Assembly (NCBI GenBank): GCA_031258665.1
Contig: JAIRML010000219.1
Coordinates: forward strand, 1 to 5,066
Source of the DNA: Oscillospiraceae bacterium
GTDB lineage: Bacteria; Bacillota; Clostridia; Oscillospirales; UBA929
DNA length: 5,066 nt
Direction: 5' to 3'
Shown: positions 1-4,440 of the stretch, piece after piece
How the letters are laid out: each line of letters opens with the position of its first letter
Numbering within the stretch: position 1 is the stretch's first letter
The notes under the pieces: model-generated
Seen by the model: only the letters and a program-made list of their open reading frames with translations
The model's database searches: none
What the model was told of the DNA's origin: nothing
Position numbers and translations under genes: made by a program

Positions 1-711
1 CACCGTGGAACGGCTGCCCACATTGTCGGACAGATCGGCGAAGAGCATCATGAGGTCGGACATGATCTTGGCGCCCAGGCTCACCGCGTCCCGCGCCGTG
101 ATCGTACCGTCTGTCCAGACCTCCAACGTGAGCATGTCGAAGTCCGTCATGTGGCCCACGCGCGTGTTGCCCACCGTGTAGTTCACTTTGAGCACCGGCG
201 TATAAATCGAGTCGATTGGGATCAGTCCGATCACCGATTGGGCGGGTTTGTTGCGCTCGGCGGACACATATCCGCGGCCCCGCGCCAGTGTGAGTTCCAT
301 CTCCAGGCTGGCGTCCGGCCCCAGCGTGGCGATGTGAAGTTCCGGGTTTAAGATCTCCACTTCGCCGTCGCTCTTGATGTCGCCCGCGCGCACCACACCT
401 TCCCCGTGCGCCTCAATATAGATTGTCTTGGGCGTGGGGCTGTGCAGACGCGCCGTGATGCCCTTGATATTGAGCACGATCTCGGTCACGTCCTCCTTGA
501 CGCCCGGGATGGTGGAAAATTCATGCTGTACGCCGGCGATCTTCACCGTGGTCACCGCCGTACCGGACAGGGACGAGAGCAGGATGCGCCGCAGCGAATT
601 GCCCAATGTCGTCCCATAGCCGCGCTCCAAAGGTTCCACAATGAACTTGCCGTACGACGGATCATCCTGGTTTTCCATGCATTCGATGCGCGGCTTTTCA
701 ATTTCTATCAT
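1..711 (-). CDS. rpoA: RNA polymerase alpha subunit, 5' part (3' end outside window)
   Basis: RpoA dimerises to start assembly of RNA polymerase (beta and beta' load onto the alpha dimer); its C-terminal domain contacts UP elements and activators. The visible 237 residues begin MIEIEKPRIE and cover essentially the whole N-terminal domain. The dimerisation motif LERGYGTTLGNSLRRILLSS starts at residue 28, followed by HEFSTIPGVKEDVTEIVLNIK, VEILNPELHIATL, RGRGYV, IPIDSIYTPV and LTLEVWTDG, all close to Bacillus RpoA. The frame is open to the window edge, where the linker begins; the C-terminal domain (family length about 315) is not seen. I chose the ATG at 711-709 because it gives the canonical N-terminus; an upstream ATG at 718 is out of frame and stops after six codons. 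It follows rpsD by 87 nt as the next alpha-operon gene; rplQ is expected next but lies outside. Confidence 0.98.
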   Translation of the reverse strand, partial: MIEIEKPRIECMENQDDPSYGKFIVEPLERGYGTTLGNSLRRILLSSLSGTAVTTVKIAGVQHEFSTIPGVKEDVTEIVLNIKGITARLHSPTPKTIYIEAHGEGVVRAGDIKSDGEVEILNPELHIATLGPDASLEMELTLARGRGYVSAERNKPAQSVIGLIPIDSIYTPVLKVNYTVGNTRVGHMTDFDMLTLEVWTDGTITARDAVSLGAKIMSDLMMLFADLSDNVGSRSTV

Positions 712-730
712 GAAGCATATAACCCTCCTT
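698..730 (-). promoter_or_regulatory. rpoA ribosome binding site with competing six-codon overlapping ORF
   Basis: A strong SD, AAGGAGG (730-724), is followed by two ATGs. The first, at 718, is 5 nt from the SD and opens a six-codon frame (MLHDRN) ending in TGA at 700-698. The second, at 711, is 12 nt from the SD and starts rpoA in another frame. The clear SDs of rpsK, rpsD, rpmJ, rpsM, infA and map all sit 7-8 nt from their starts, so neither rpoA choice is standard. The short frame ends 11-13 nt inside rpoA, so ribosomes finishing it could reach the rpoA ATG by a short backward scan. The geometry is seen directly; any function is inference. Confidence 0.5.
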
Positions 731-745
731 TAGCCAGACAACGGA

Positions 746-761
746 GCGGCCGGACGGCCAC
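746..761 (-). promoter_or_regulatory. Small hairpin in the rpsD-rpoA spacer
   Basis: The 87-nt spacer between rpsD and rpoA (712-798) holds a short inverted repeat. Read on the transcribed strand it is GTGGCC, loop GTCC, GGCCGC, giving 6 pairs including one U-G wobble that would be a C-A mismatch in RNA of the other strand. No U-run follows, so it does not look like a terminator, and I see no convincing promoter in the spacer. It lies 15 nt upstream of the rpoA SD. It could tune mRNA decay or rpoA translation, but stems this short arise by chance in GC-rich DNA. Confidence 0.3.
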
Positions 762-798
762 ACAAAGCGATTCGGCTCTCGCAGCCTCCACGGGCCCC

Positions 799-1425
799 TT
801 ACTTGGAATACAACTCGACAATGAGATGTTCTTCCACGGGAAGGTCAATGTCATCGCGCTCCGGCACGCCAATGACCTTGGCGGTGAAGGCGTCCCTGTC
901 GAAGTCCAGCCACTTGGGCGGCACGCGCGAGGCGTTGTTCTCAAGCGAGACCTTGATCTTGTCGATGTCGCGGCTCCGGGCGCGAAGCGCCACCACATCG
1001 CCCTCCTTGATGAGGGCGGAGGGGATATTTACCTTGTGACCGTTCACCTCGAAATGCCCGTGGCCCACAAGCTGGCGCGCCTCGGGGCGCGACATGGCAA
1101 ACCCCAGCCGATAGACCACATTGTCCATGCGGGATTCCAAAATCCGCAGCAGGTTTTCGCCCGTGACGCCCTTGGCCTTGGCCGCCATGTCAAAATACTT
1201 CTCAAACTGGCTCTCCAGCACGCCGTAATAGCGGCGCGTCTTCTGCTTCTCGCGGAGCTGCAAACCATATTCGGAATTTTTCTTGCGGCCCTGCCCATGC
1301 TGTCCGGGCGGATAGGCGCGGCGCACAATGCTGCATTTATCGGAATAACAGCGGTCGCCTTTCAAAAAGAGCTTCTGCCCCTCGCGGCGGCATTGGCGAC
1401 AAACCGCGTCCACATATCTTGCCAT
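799..1425 (-). CDS. rpsD: 30S ribosomal protein S4, zinc-binding form
   Basis: S4 is a primary 16S rRNA binding protein of the 30S body; in E. coli it also represses the alpha operon by binding the rpsM leader. The 208-residue protein starts MARYVDAVCRQC and has the four-cysteine zinc site C9, C12, C26, C31 (CX2C-X13-CX4C), the C-plus S4 type, unlike the cysteine-free Bacillus subtilis version. The basic stretch PPGQHGQGRKKNSEYGLQLREKQ (residues 39-61) and the S4 RNA-binding fold starting at RMDNVVYRLG (residue 99) and running through VNGHKVNIPS (residues 127-136) are intact, and the length is normal. The ATG has the SD AGGAGG (1439-1434) 8 nt upstream. It lies 18 nt after rpsK. Having S4 inside the alpha operon makes autogenous control possible, though the sequence does not prove it. 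Confidence 0.98.
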   Translation of the reverse strand: MARYVDAVCRQCRREGQKLFLKGDRCYSDKCSIVRRAYPPGQHGQGRKKNSEYGLQLREKQKTRRYYGVLESQFEKYFDMAAKAKGVTGENLLRILESRMDNVVYRLGFAMSRPEARQLVGHGHFEVNGHKVNIPSALIKEGDVVALRARSRDIDKIKVSLENNASRVPPKWLDFDRDAFTAKVIGVPERDDIDLPVEEHLIVELYSK

Positions 1426-1443
1426 ACGTCTCTCCTCCTGCCT

Positions 1444-1845
1444 TTACACGCGCCGTCTCTTGGGCGGACGGCAGCCATTGTGGGGGATAGGGGTCACGTC
1501 TTTGATCAGGCTGACCTCAAGCCCCGCGGCCTGCAGCGCGCGGATCGCCGCCTCGCGGCCCGAACCCGGCCCTTTGACGTACACCTCAACGGTCTTCAGC
1601 CCGTGCTCCATCGCCGCGCGCGCGGCGGTCTCCGCCGCCATCTGCGCCGCATACGGCGTCGACTTGCGGGAGCCGCGGAAGTTGAGCGACCCGGACGAAC
1701 ACCACGAGAGGGCGTTGCCCGACAGATCTGTGAGCGTCACCATCGTGTTGTTGAAGGAGGAGCGGATATGCGCCGCGCCTTTCTCAATGTTTTTTCTTTC
1801 GCGGCGTTTGCGCGAAACCGCGCGTTTTGCCTTCGGTGCTGCCAT
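1444..1845 (-). CDS. rpsK: 30S ribosomal protein S11
   Basis: S11 lies on the 30S platform and helps form the E-site mRNA path with S7 and S18. The protein is 133 residues, normal for the family, with a basic N-terminus (KAKRAVSRKRRERKNIEKG) and the S11 hallmarks AHIRSSFNNTMVTLTD, FRGSRKSTPYAAQMAAE, VYVKGPGSGREAAIRAL and the C-terminal DVTPIPHNGCRPPKRRRV. At residues 48-56 it reads WCSSGSLNF, where many S11 proteins, as I recall them, have SAGGLGF; S53 and N55 therefore replace frequent glycines. The SD TAAGGAGG (1860-1853, 7 nt from the ATG) contains the rpsM stop codon TAA, so termination of rpsM and initiation of rpsK take place at one spot, an arrangement that favours translational coupling. 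Confidence 0.98.
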   Translation of the reverse strand: MAAPKAKRAVSRKRRERKNIEKGAAHIRSSFNNTMVTLTDLSGNALSWCSSGSLNFRGSRKSTPYAAQMAAETAARAAMEHGLKTVEVYVKGPGSGREAAIRALQAAGLEVSLIKDVTPIPHNGCRPPKRRRV

Positions 1846-1857
1846 ATCTCTTCCTCC

Positions 1858-2226
1858 TTACTTCTTCTTGTTGGCGATCGTGCGCTTCGGACCCTTGCGG
1901 GTGCGCGCGTTGGTCTTCGAACGTTGCCCACGCACCGGCAAGCCCCTGCGGTGACGCAGACCCCGGTAGCTCCCGATCTCAATGAGACGCTTGATGTCCA
2001 TCGCCACGTCGCGGCGCAAATCGCCCTCCACGTTGTACTCTTTTTCGATGACCTCGCGCAGACGCGCGGTCTCTTCCTCGGTGAGGTTCTTGACACGGGT
2101 CTCTGGGGGCACACCCGTCGTCTTTAAGATCCCGCTGGCCGTCTTGCGCCCGATGCCGAAAATGTGCGTGAGTCCGATATCGATCCGTTTGTCGCGGGGC
2201 AGGTCCACGCCGGCAATACGCGCCAT
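1858..2226 (-). CDS. rpsM: 30S ribosomal protein S13
   Basis: S13 sits in the 30S head, forms intersubunit bridges B1a and B1b, and its tail contacts P-site tRNA. The 122-residue protein starts MARIAGVDLPRDKRIDIGLT, the canonical S13 N-terminus, followed by the helix-hairpin region IFGIGRKTASGIL and the conserved tail GSYRGLRHRRGLPVRGQRSK then TNARTRKGPKRTIANKKK. The frame stays open upstream to 2277, but the canonical start and the SD GGAGGTG (2241-2235, 8 nt away) fix the ATG at 2226; the longer version would encode the hairpin and AATAAGG repeats of the leader. It is the first gene of the classical alpha operon and is preceded by the longest intergenic gap in the window. The stop codon doubles as part of the rpsK SD. 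Confidence 0.98.
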   Translation of the reverse strand: MARIAGVDLPRDKRIDIGLTHIFGIGRKTASGILKTTGVPPETRVKNLTEEETARLREVIEKEYNVEGDLRRDVAMDIKRLIEIGSYRGLRHRRGLPVRGQRSKTNARTRKGPKRTIANKKK

Positions 2227-2246
2227 ATTTGCTGCACCTCCATAGT

Positions 2247-2262
2247 ACCTTATTACCTTATT
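2247..2262 (-). repeat. Tandem 8-nt repeat AATAAGGT x2 upstream of the rpsM SD
   Basis: On the transcribed strand AATAAGGT occurs twice in direct succession. The first copy shares its AATAA with the 3' arm of the perfect hairpin at 2258-2280, so the 5' arm (TTATT) could in principle pair with either copy. Each copy contains a weak SD-like AAGG without a start codon at proper distance; the real SD GGAGGTG lies 5 nt further downstream. Two exact copies are plain in the sequence; a switching role is speculative. Confidence 0.6.
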
Positions 2263-2280
2263 GCCGCTTCGCGGCAATAA
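2258..2280. repeat. Perfect 10-bp inverted repeat, copy 1 of a shared palindrome
   Basis: Plus-strand arms are TTATTGCCGC (2258-2267) and GCGGCAATAA (2271-2280), separated by TTC. On the transcribed strand the tip is GCGAAGC, known in DNA chemistry as an unusually stable mini-hairpin. The core TTGCCGCTTCGCGGCA (plus strand 2261-2276) recurs in inverted orientation at 2750-2765 inside the KOW gene. The stem ends 16 nt before the rpsM SD. The six T lie on its 5' side in the transcript, and no U-run follows, so it is not an intrinsic terminator. It may be a dispersed palindromic element or a leader hairpin. Confidence 0.75.
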
Positions 2281-2351
2281 AAAACAAGAATTCGGGTTGC
2301 GGGCTGCGGGGGCAGCCCACGCTGGAACGATACGGGAACTGGGGCGTTGCC

Positions 2352-2465
2352 CTAGCCCTGCTTTTGCTTATGCTTGGGGTTTTGGCAGATCACCATCACA
2401 CGGCCATGCCGCTTGATGATCTTGCACTTCTCACACATGGGCTTCACACTGGGTCTGACTTTCAT
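2352..2465 (-). CDS. rpmJ: 50S ribosomal protein L36
   Basis: L36 is the smallest 50S protein and binds 23S rRNA near the base of the L7/L12 stalk. The 37-residue protein starts MKVRPSVKPMCEKCKIIKRH, continues GRVMVICQNPKHKQKQG, and has the full length of the family. The zinc ligands C11, C14, C27 and H32 are all present, making it the zinc-containing (C-plus) type. The ATG has the SD AAGGAGG (2480-2474) 8 nt upstream and lies 17 nt after the infA stop; it ends in TAG. The infA-rpmJ order, followed by rpsM, is conserved in Firmicutes. The following 125-nt spacer separates it from the alpha-operon genes. Confidence 0.98.
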   Translation of the reverse strand: MKVRPSVKPMCEKCKIIKRHGRVMVICQNPKHKQKQG

Positions 2466-2482
2466 GCCGGCTGCCTCCTTTT

Positions 2483-2701
2483 CTACTTGCTCCGCCAGGT
2501 GATCCGCCCGCGCGAGAGATCGTAGGGCGACATCTGTACCGTGACCTTGTCGCCGGGCAGGATGCGGATGAAGTTCATGCGGAGCTTGCCCGAAATGTGG
2601 GCCAGGATCTTGTGCCCGTTTCCAATGTCCACGGAAAACATGGCGTTCGGCAACGCATCCAGAACGATCCCTTCGGCTTCGATCATGTCGTCTTTCGCCA
2701 C
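2483..2701 (-). CDS. infA: Translation initiation factor IF-1 (GTG start)
   Basis: IF-1 binds the 30S A site during initiation and assists IF-2 and IF-3. The 72-residue protein is a single OB-fold (S1-like) domain with the expected motifs MIEAEGIVLDALPNAMFSVD, GHKILAHISGKLRMNFIRIL and PGDKVTVQMSPYDLSRGRIT, ending WRSK. It matches the family length exactly. The start codon is GTG at 2701-2699, giving (M)AKDDMIEAEG; the SD AAAGGAGG (2716-2709) is 7 nt upstream, supporting this start over the ATG six codons in. SD and start lie inside the 3' end of the KOW gene, whose stop falls 19 nt into the infA coding region, so the two genes overlap and are probably translationally coupled. It ends in TAG, 17 nt before rpmJ. 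Confidence 0.97.
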   Translation of the reverse strand: MAKDDMIEAEGIVLDALPNAMFSVDIGNGHKILAHISGKLRMNFIRILPGDKVTVQMSPYDLSRGRITWRSK

Positions 2702-3012
2702 GTGGATTCCTCCTTTGCTCCTCTTCGGCCCCGGGGCCGTTCACCCTGCTGCCGCGAAGCGGCAACAAAATCCGCCAGCGCGCGGCGCACCTCGTTGTTG
2801 GTCACTTTCTCGCCCGCCCTGATCTTGCCCGCCGCGCGGGCGTCCGACGACGCCACAAACGCGACATGCTTTCGCTTTTTCCGTTTGGGCGCTTCCACCC
2901 GCCGACGGCTCCCGTCGGCCAAGACGACGTATGCCCCGTCGATGTCCAATATAAAAAACAACCCTCCGGCGTCATGACCGCGCAGAGACCGGACTATGTC
3001 GGACGCCTTCAT
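2683..3012 (-). CDS. Small KOW-domain protein, L14e/L6e/L27e-like, with extended basic C-terminus
   Basis: The 109-residue protein resembles the small KOW-domain RNA-binding proteins that lie between map and infA in Clostridia and are often called L14E-like. Their biochemical role is, to my knowledge, not established; RNA or ribosome binding is inferred from the fold. The KOW-like core spans roughly residues 8-49: GLFFILDIDGAYVVLADGS, then RRRVEAPKRKKRKHV. A TNNEVRRAL segment (71-79) follows, similar to the end of relatives as I recall them. Residues 83-109 form an extra tail rich in R, K, E and Q, encoded by DNA holding two palindromes (2750-2765 and 2726-2739) and the infA SD and start. The ATG at 3012 is 3 nt after the map stop and in the same frame; the SD is a weak AGAGGAAGAG within map. 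It ends in TGA. Confidence 0.85.
   Translation of the reverse strand: MKASDIVRSLRGHDAGGLFFILDIDGAYVVLADGSRRRVEAPKRKKRKHVAFVASSDARAAGKIRAGEKVTNNEVRRALADFVAASRQQGERPRGRRGAKEESTWRKTT
2726..2739. repeat. 14-nt perfect palindrome upstream of the infA SD
   Basis: CGGCCCCGGGGCCG is its own reverse complement. In mRNA it could fold as a 5-bp stem CGGCC/GGCCG with a CCGG loop, ending 9 nt before the infA SD (2716-2709). It is coding for part of the KOW tail (RPRGR region). With the palindrome at 2750-2765 it makes two hairpins in tandem in front of infA. Chance is possible in such GC-rich, arginine-rich coding sequence. Confidence 0.5.
2750..2765. repeat. Palindrome copy 2, inside the KOW gene
   Basis: On the minus strand this reads TTGCCGCTTCGCGGCA, identical over 16 nt to plus-strand 2261-2276 in the rpsM leader, so the two copies are inverted relative to each other and about 490 bp apart. 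It forms a 6-bp stem (TGCCGC/GCGGCA) with a 3-nt loop. It encodes residues 83-88 (VAASRQ) of the KOW protein, exactly where the atypical C-terminal tail begins. It may be a small mobile or dispersed palindrome that has been taken into the reading frame. Confidence 0.7.
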
Positions 3013-3015
3013 GGA

Positions 3016-3774
3016 TCACTCTTCCTCTTGCCAGGCGGTGAGCCGTTCCGGCTCCCCGCGGGTGATGAGCACGGTGTGCTCATAATGGGCCGACAGCCGC
3101 CCGTCCTGCGTCACGACGGTCCACCCGTCGGACAAAACCCGTACGGCAAAGCCGCCTGCGTTCACCATTGGTTCGATGGCCAATGTCATGCCGGGCAGCA
3201 GCCGCGGCCCCCGGCCCGGCAGCCCGAAATTCGGCACATCCGGGTCCTCGTGGAGCTGCGCGCCCACGCCGTGGCCGGTAAAAGCCCGCACCACCGAAAA
3301 CCCGTTTGCCTCCGCATGCCGCTGGACGGCATGGGAGATGTCTGACACGCGGGCGCCCTCGCGCGCCGCGGCGAGACCTTTGTAAAAACACGCCCGCGTC
3401 TCTCGGATGAGCCTCAGCGCCTCCTCGGACACCCGCCCCACCGGGAAGGTGGCCGCCGCGTCCCCATGAAACCCGTCCAGGTACGCGCCCGCGTCGACGC
3501 TCACAATGTCACCCTCCCGAAGGACGCGCGAGCCGGGGATGCCGTGGATGACCTCCTCGCCCACCGACACACAGGCCGAGGCGGGGAAGCCCCGGTAGTG
3601 CAAAAATGACGGCGCGGCGCCGGCTTTTTGGATGGTCTCGCGCACCACACGGTCGATTTGCCTCGTCGTCACGCCGGGGGTGATGAAGCGGCGGGCCGCC
3701 AGCAGCGCCTGCCCCGTGACCGCGCCGGCCCGGCGCATGGCGTCGATCTCCCGCGCGGACTTGACTGGGATCAC
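3016..3774 (-). CDS. map: Type I methionine aminopeptidase (GTG start)
   Basis: Map removes the initiator methionine from nascent proteins when the second residue is small, acting at the ribosome exit after deformylation. The 252-residue protein has the pita-bread fold signature with all five metal ligands visible: D94 (VSVDAGAY), D105 (HGDAA), H168 (TGHGVG), E201 (AIEPMV) and E232 (HYEHT), plus the active-site histidines H77 and H175. One substitution stands out: CVSVGEEVIHGIP has G72 where the family usually has Asn. The start is GTG at 3774-3772, overlapping the adk stop as GTGA; the N-terminus MIPVKSAREIDAMRRAG fits the family. A GGAGG 7 nt upstream lies inside the adk 3' end. It lacks the N-terminal zinc-finger extension of some MetAPs. 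The KOW gene follows after 3 nt. Confidence 0.97.
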   Translation of the reverse strand: MIPVKSAREIDAMRRAGAVTGQALLAARRFITPGVTTRQIDRVVRETIQKAGAAPSFLHYRGFPASACVSVGEEVIHGIPGSRVLREGDIVSVDAGAYLDGFHGDAAATFPVGRVSEEALRLIRETRACFYKGLAAAREGARVSDISHAVQRHAEANGFSVVRAFTGHGVGAQLHEDPDVPNFGLPGRGPRLLPGMTLAIEPMVNAGGFAVRVLSDGWTVVTQDGRLSAHYEHTVLITRGEPERLTAWQEEE

Positions 3775-4409
3775 GGCAGCGCCTCCAGCGCCTCCAGACA
3801 GCGCTCCGTGACTTTCTCGATGGGATCTCGCGCCGCGATGACCCGCAGCAGGCCGCGCGATTCGTAATGGCCCTTCAGCGGCTCCGTGTTTTCGTGGTAG
3901 GTGATGAGCCGCGCGCGCACCACCGCCGGAACGTCGTCGTCGCGCTGATAAAGCTCACCGCCGCAGCGGTCACAGACGCCCTCGACAGCGGGGGGGTTCA
4001 CTTGCACATGGTAGGTGTTCCCACACAGCCGGCAGGAACGCCGCCCCGACATGCGCCGTTCGATGTCCTCGTCTGGCACTTCGAGGCTGAGCACCGCCTG
4101 CACCGCCGCCCCAATGCCGTCCAGCGCGATGGCCTGGGCGATCGTACGCGGGAAGCCGTCCAGGAGAAAACCCCGGTTGCAGTCCGGCTCGGCAAGGCGT
4201 TCCCGGACGATGCCGATCATCACCTCGTCCGGCACCAGCTGCCCGGCGTCGATGTAACTCTTGGCGGCCACACCCACCTCGGTGCCCTGGCGGATGGCCT
4301 CGCGCAGGATGTTGCCCGTGGAGATGGCGGGGATGCCGAGCCGGCGGCTGAGCACCTCCGCCTGCGTACCCTTACCCGAACCGGGCGAACCCAGCAAAAC
4401 AATATTCAT
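3771..4409 (-). CDS. adk: Adenylate kinase, zinc-containing long-LID form
   Basis: Adk catalyses ATP + AMP to 2 ADP in the cytosol, balancing adenylates for the biosynthetic load of the operon. The 212-residue protein starts MNIVLLGSPGSGKGTQ, containing the Walker A P-loop (residues 7-15). STGNILR (30-36) and the DGFPR motif (84-88) of the AMP-binding region follow, then the LID domain (about 122-159) with the zinc cysteines C126, C129, C146 and C149. RARLITYHENTEPL follows the LID. The frame is open upstream to 4523 within secY, but the P-loop sits near the N-terminus as expected only with the ATG at 4409. Its SD is the weakest in the window: GAAAGG (4425-4420), matching the far 3' end of 16S rRNA. 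It lies 31 nt after secY; its last bases overlap map. Confidence 0.98.
   Translation of the reverse strand: MNIVLLGSPGSGKGTQAEVLSRRLGIPAISTGNILREAIRQGTEVGVAAKSYIDAGQLVPDEVMIGIVRERLAEPDCNRGFLLDGFPRTIAQAIALDGIGAAVQAVLSLEVPDEDIERRMSGRRSCRLCGNTYHVQVNPPAVEGVCDRCGGELYQRDDDVPAVVRARLITYHENTEPLKGHYESRGLLRVIAARDPIEKVTERCLEALEALP
3781..3797. repeat. 9-nt tandem repeat at the adk 3' end that supplies the map SD
   Basis: On the transcribed strand CTGGAGGCG occurs twice in phase with the adk codons (Leu-Glu-Ala repeated). Each copy holds a GGAGG; the downstream one (3786-3782) is 7 nt from the map GTG and is the likely SD, the other lies 9 nt further upstream. The duplication is exact but short. Confidence 0.5.
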
Positions 4410-4440
4410 GGCGCCAAACCCTTTCCGCCGCGCCGCGGCC

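Larger units (their letters stand above)
2227..2351 (-). promoter_or_regulatory. Structured rpmJ-rpsM spacer, candidate alpha-operon leader element
   Basis: This is the longest gap in the window (125 nt). On the transcribed strand it holds, in order: a 4-bp stem GGGC/GCCC overlapping the rpmJ stop (2342-2352); a stem of 7 bp plus a G-U and a further G-C pair, with arms GGGCTGC and GCAGCCC (2299-2320); a run of six T (2284-2279); a perfect 10-bp stem with a GAA loop (2258-2280); two tandem AATAAGGT copies (2262-2247); and the rpsM SD (2241-2235). I found no convincing -35/-10 pair and no canonical terminator. In E. coli the leader just upstream of rpsM is where S4 represses the alpha operon, so a regulatory role here is plausible by position. 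The structure itself does not visibly match that pseudoknot. Confidence 0.45.

Noticed and set aside
980..990. GCGC-GAA-GCGC inverted repeat inside rpsD, resembling the tip of the shared palindrome
   Set aside because: Only the tip matches; four-base arms in GC-rich coding DNA are expected by chance.
406..2127. A 573-codon open frame on the plus strand
   Set aside because: It runs antisense through rpoA, rpsD, rpsK and rpsM, shows no recognisable domain, and is explained by GC-rich codon use leaving few stops on the opposite strand.
2227..2277. Longer rpsM start giving a 17-residue N-terminal extension
   Set aside because: The extension encodes leader repeats; the canonical MARIAGVDL start has a good SD at 8 nt.
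2279..2320. Intrinsic terminator between rpmJ and rpsM (stem 2299-2320 plus T6)
   Set aside because: The T-run is 14 nt past the stem instead of immediately after it, and the following perfect hairpin has no U-run downstream. The operon genes continue.
2227..2351. Promoter for the alpha operon in the spacer
   Set aside because: TTGTTT, TAATAA and TACTAT look promoter-like, but no pair has spacing near 17 bp.
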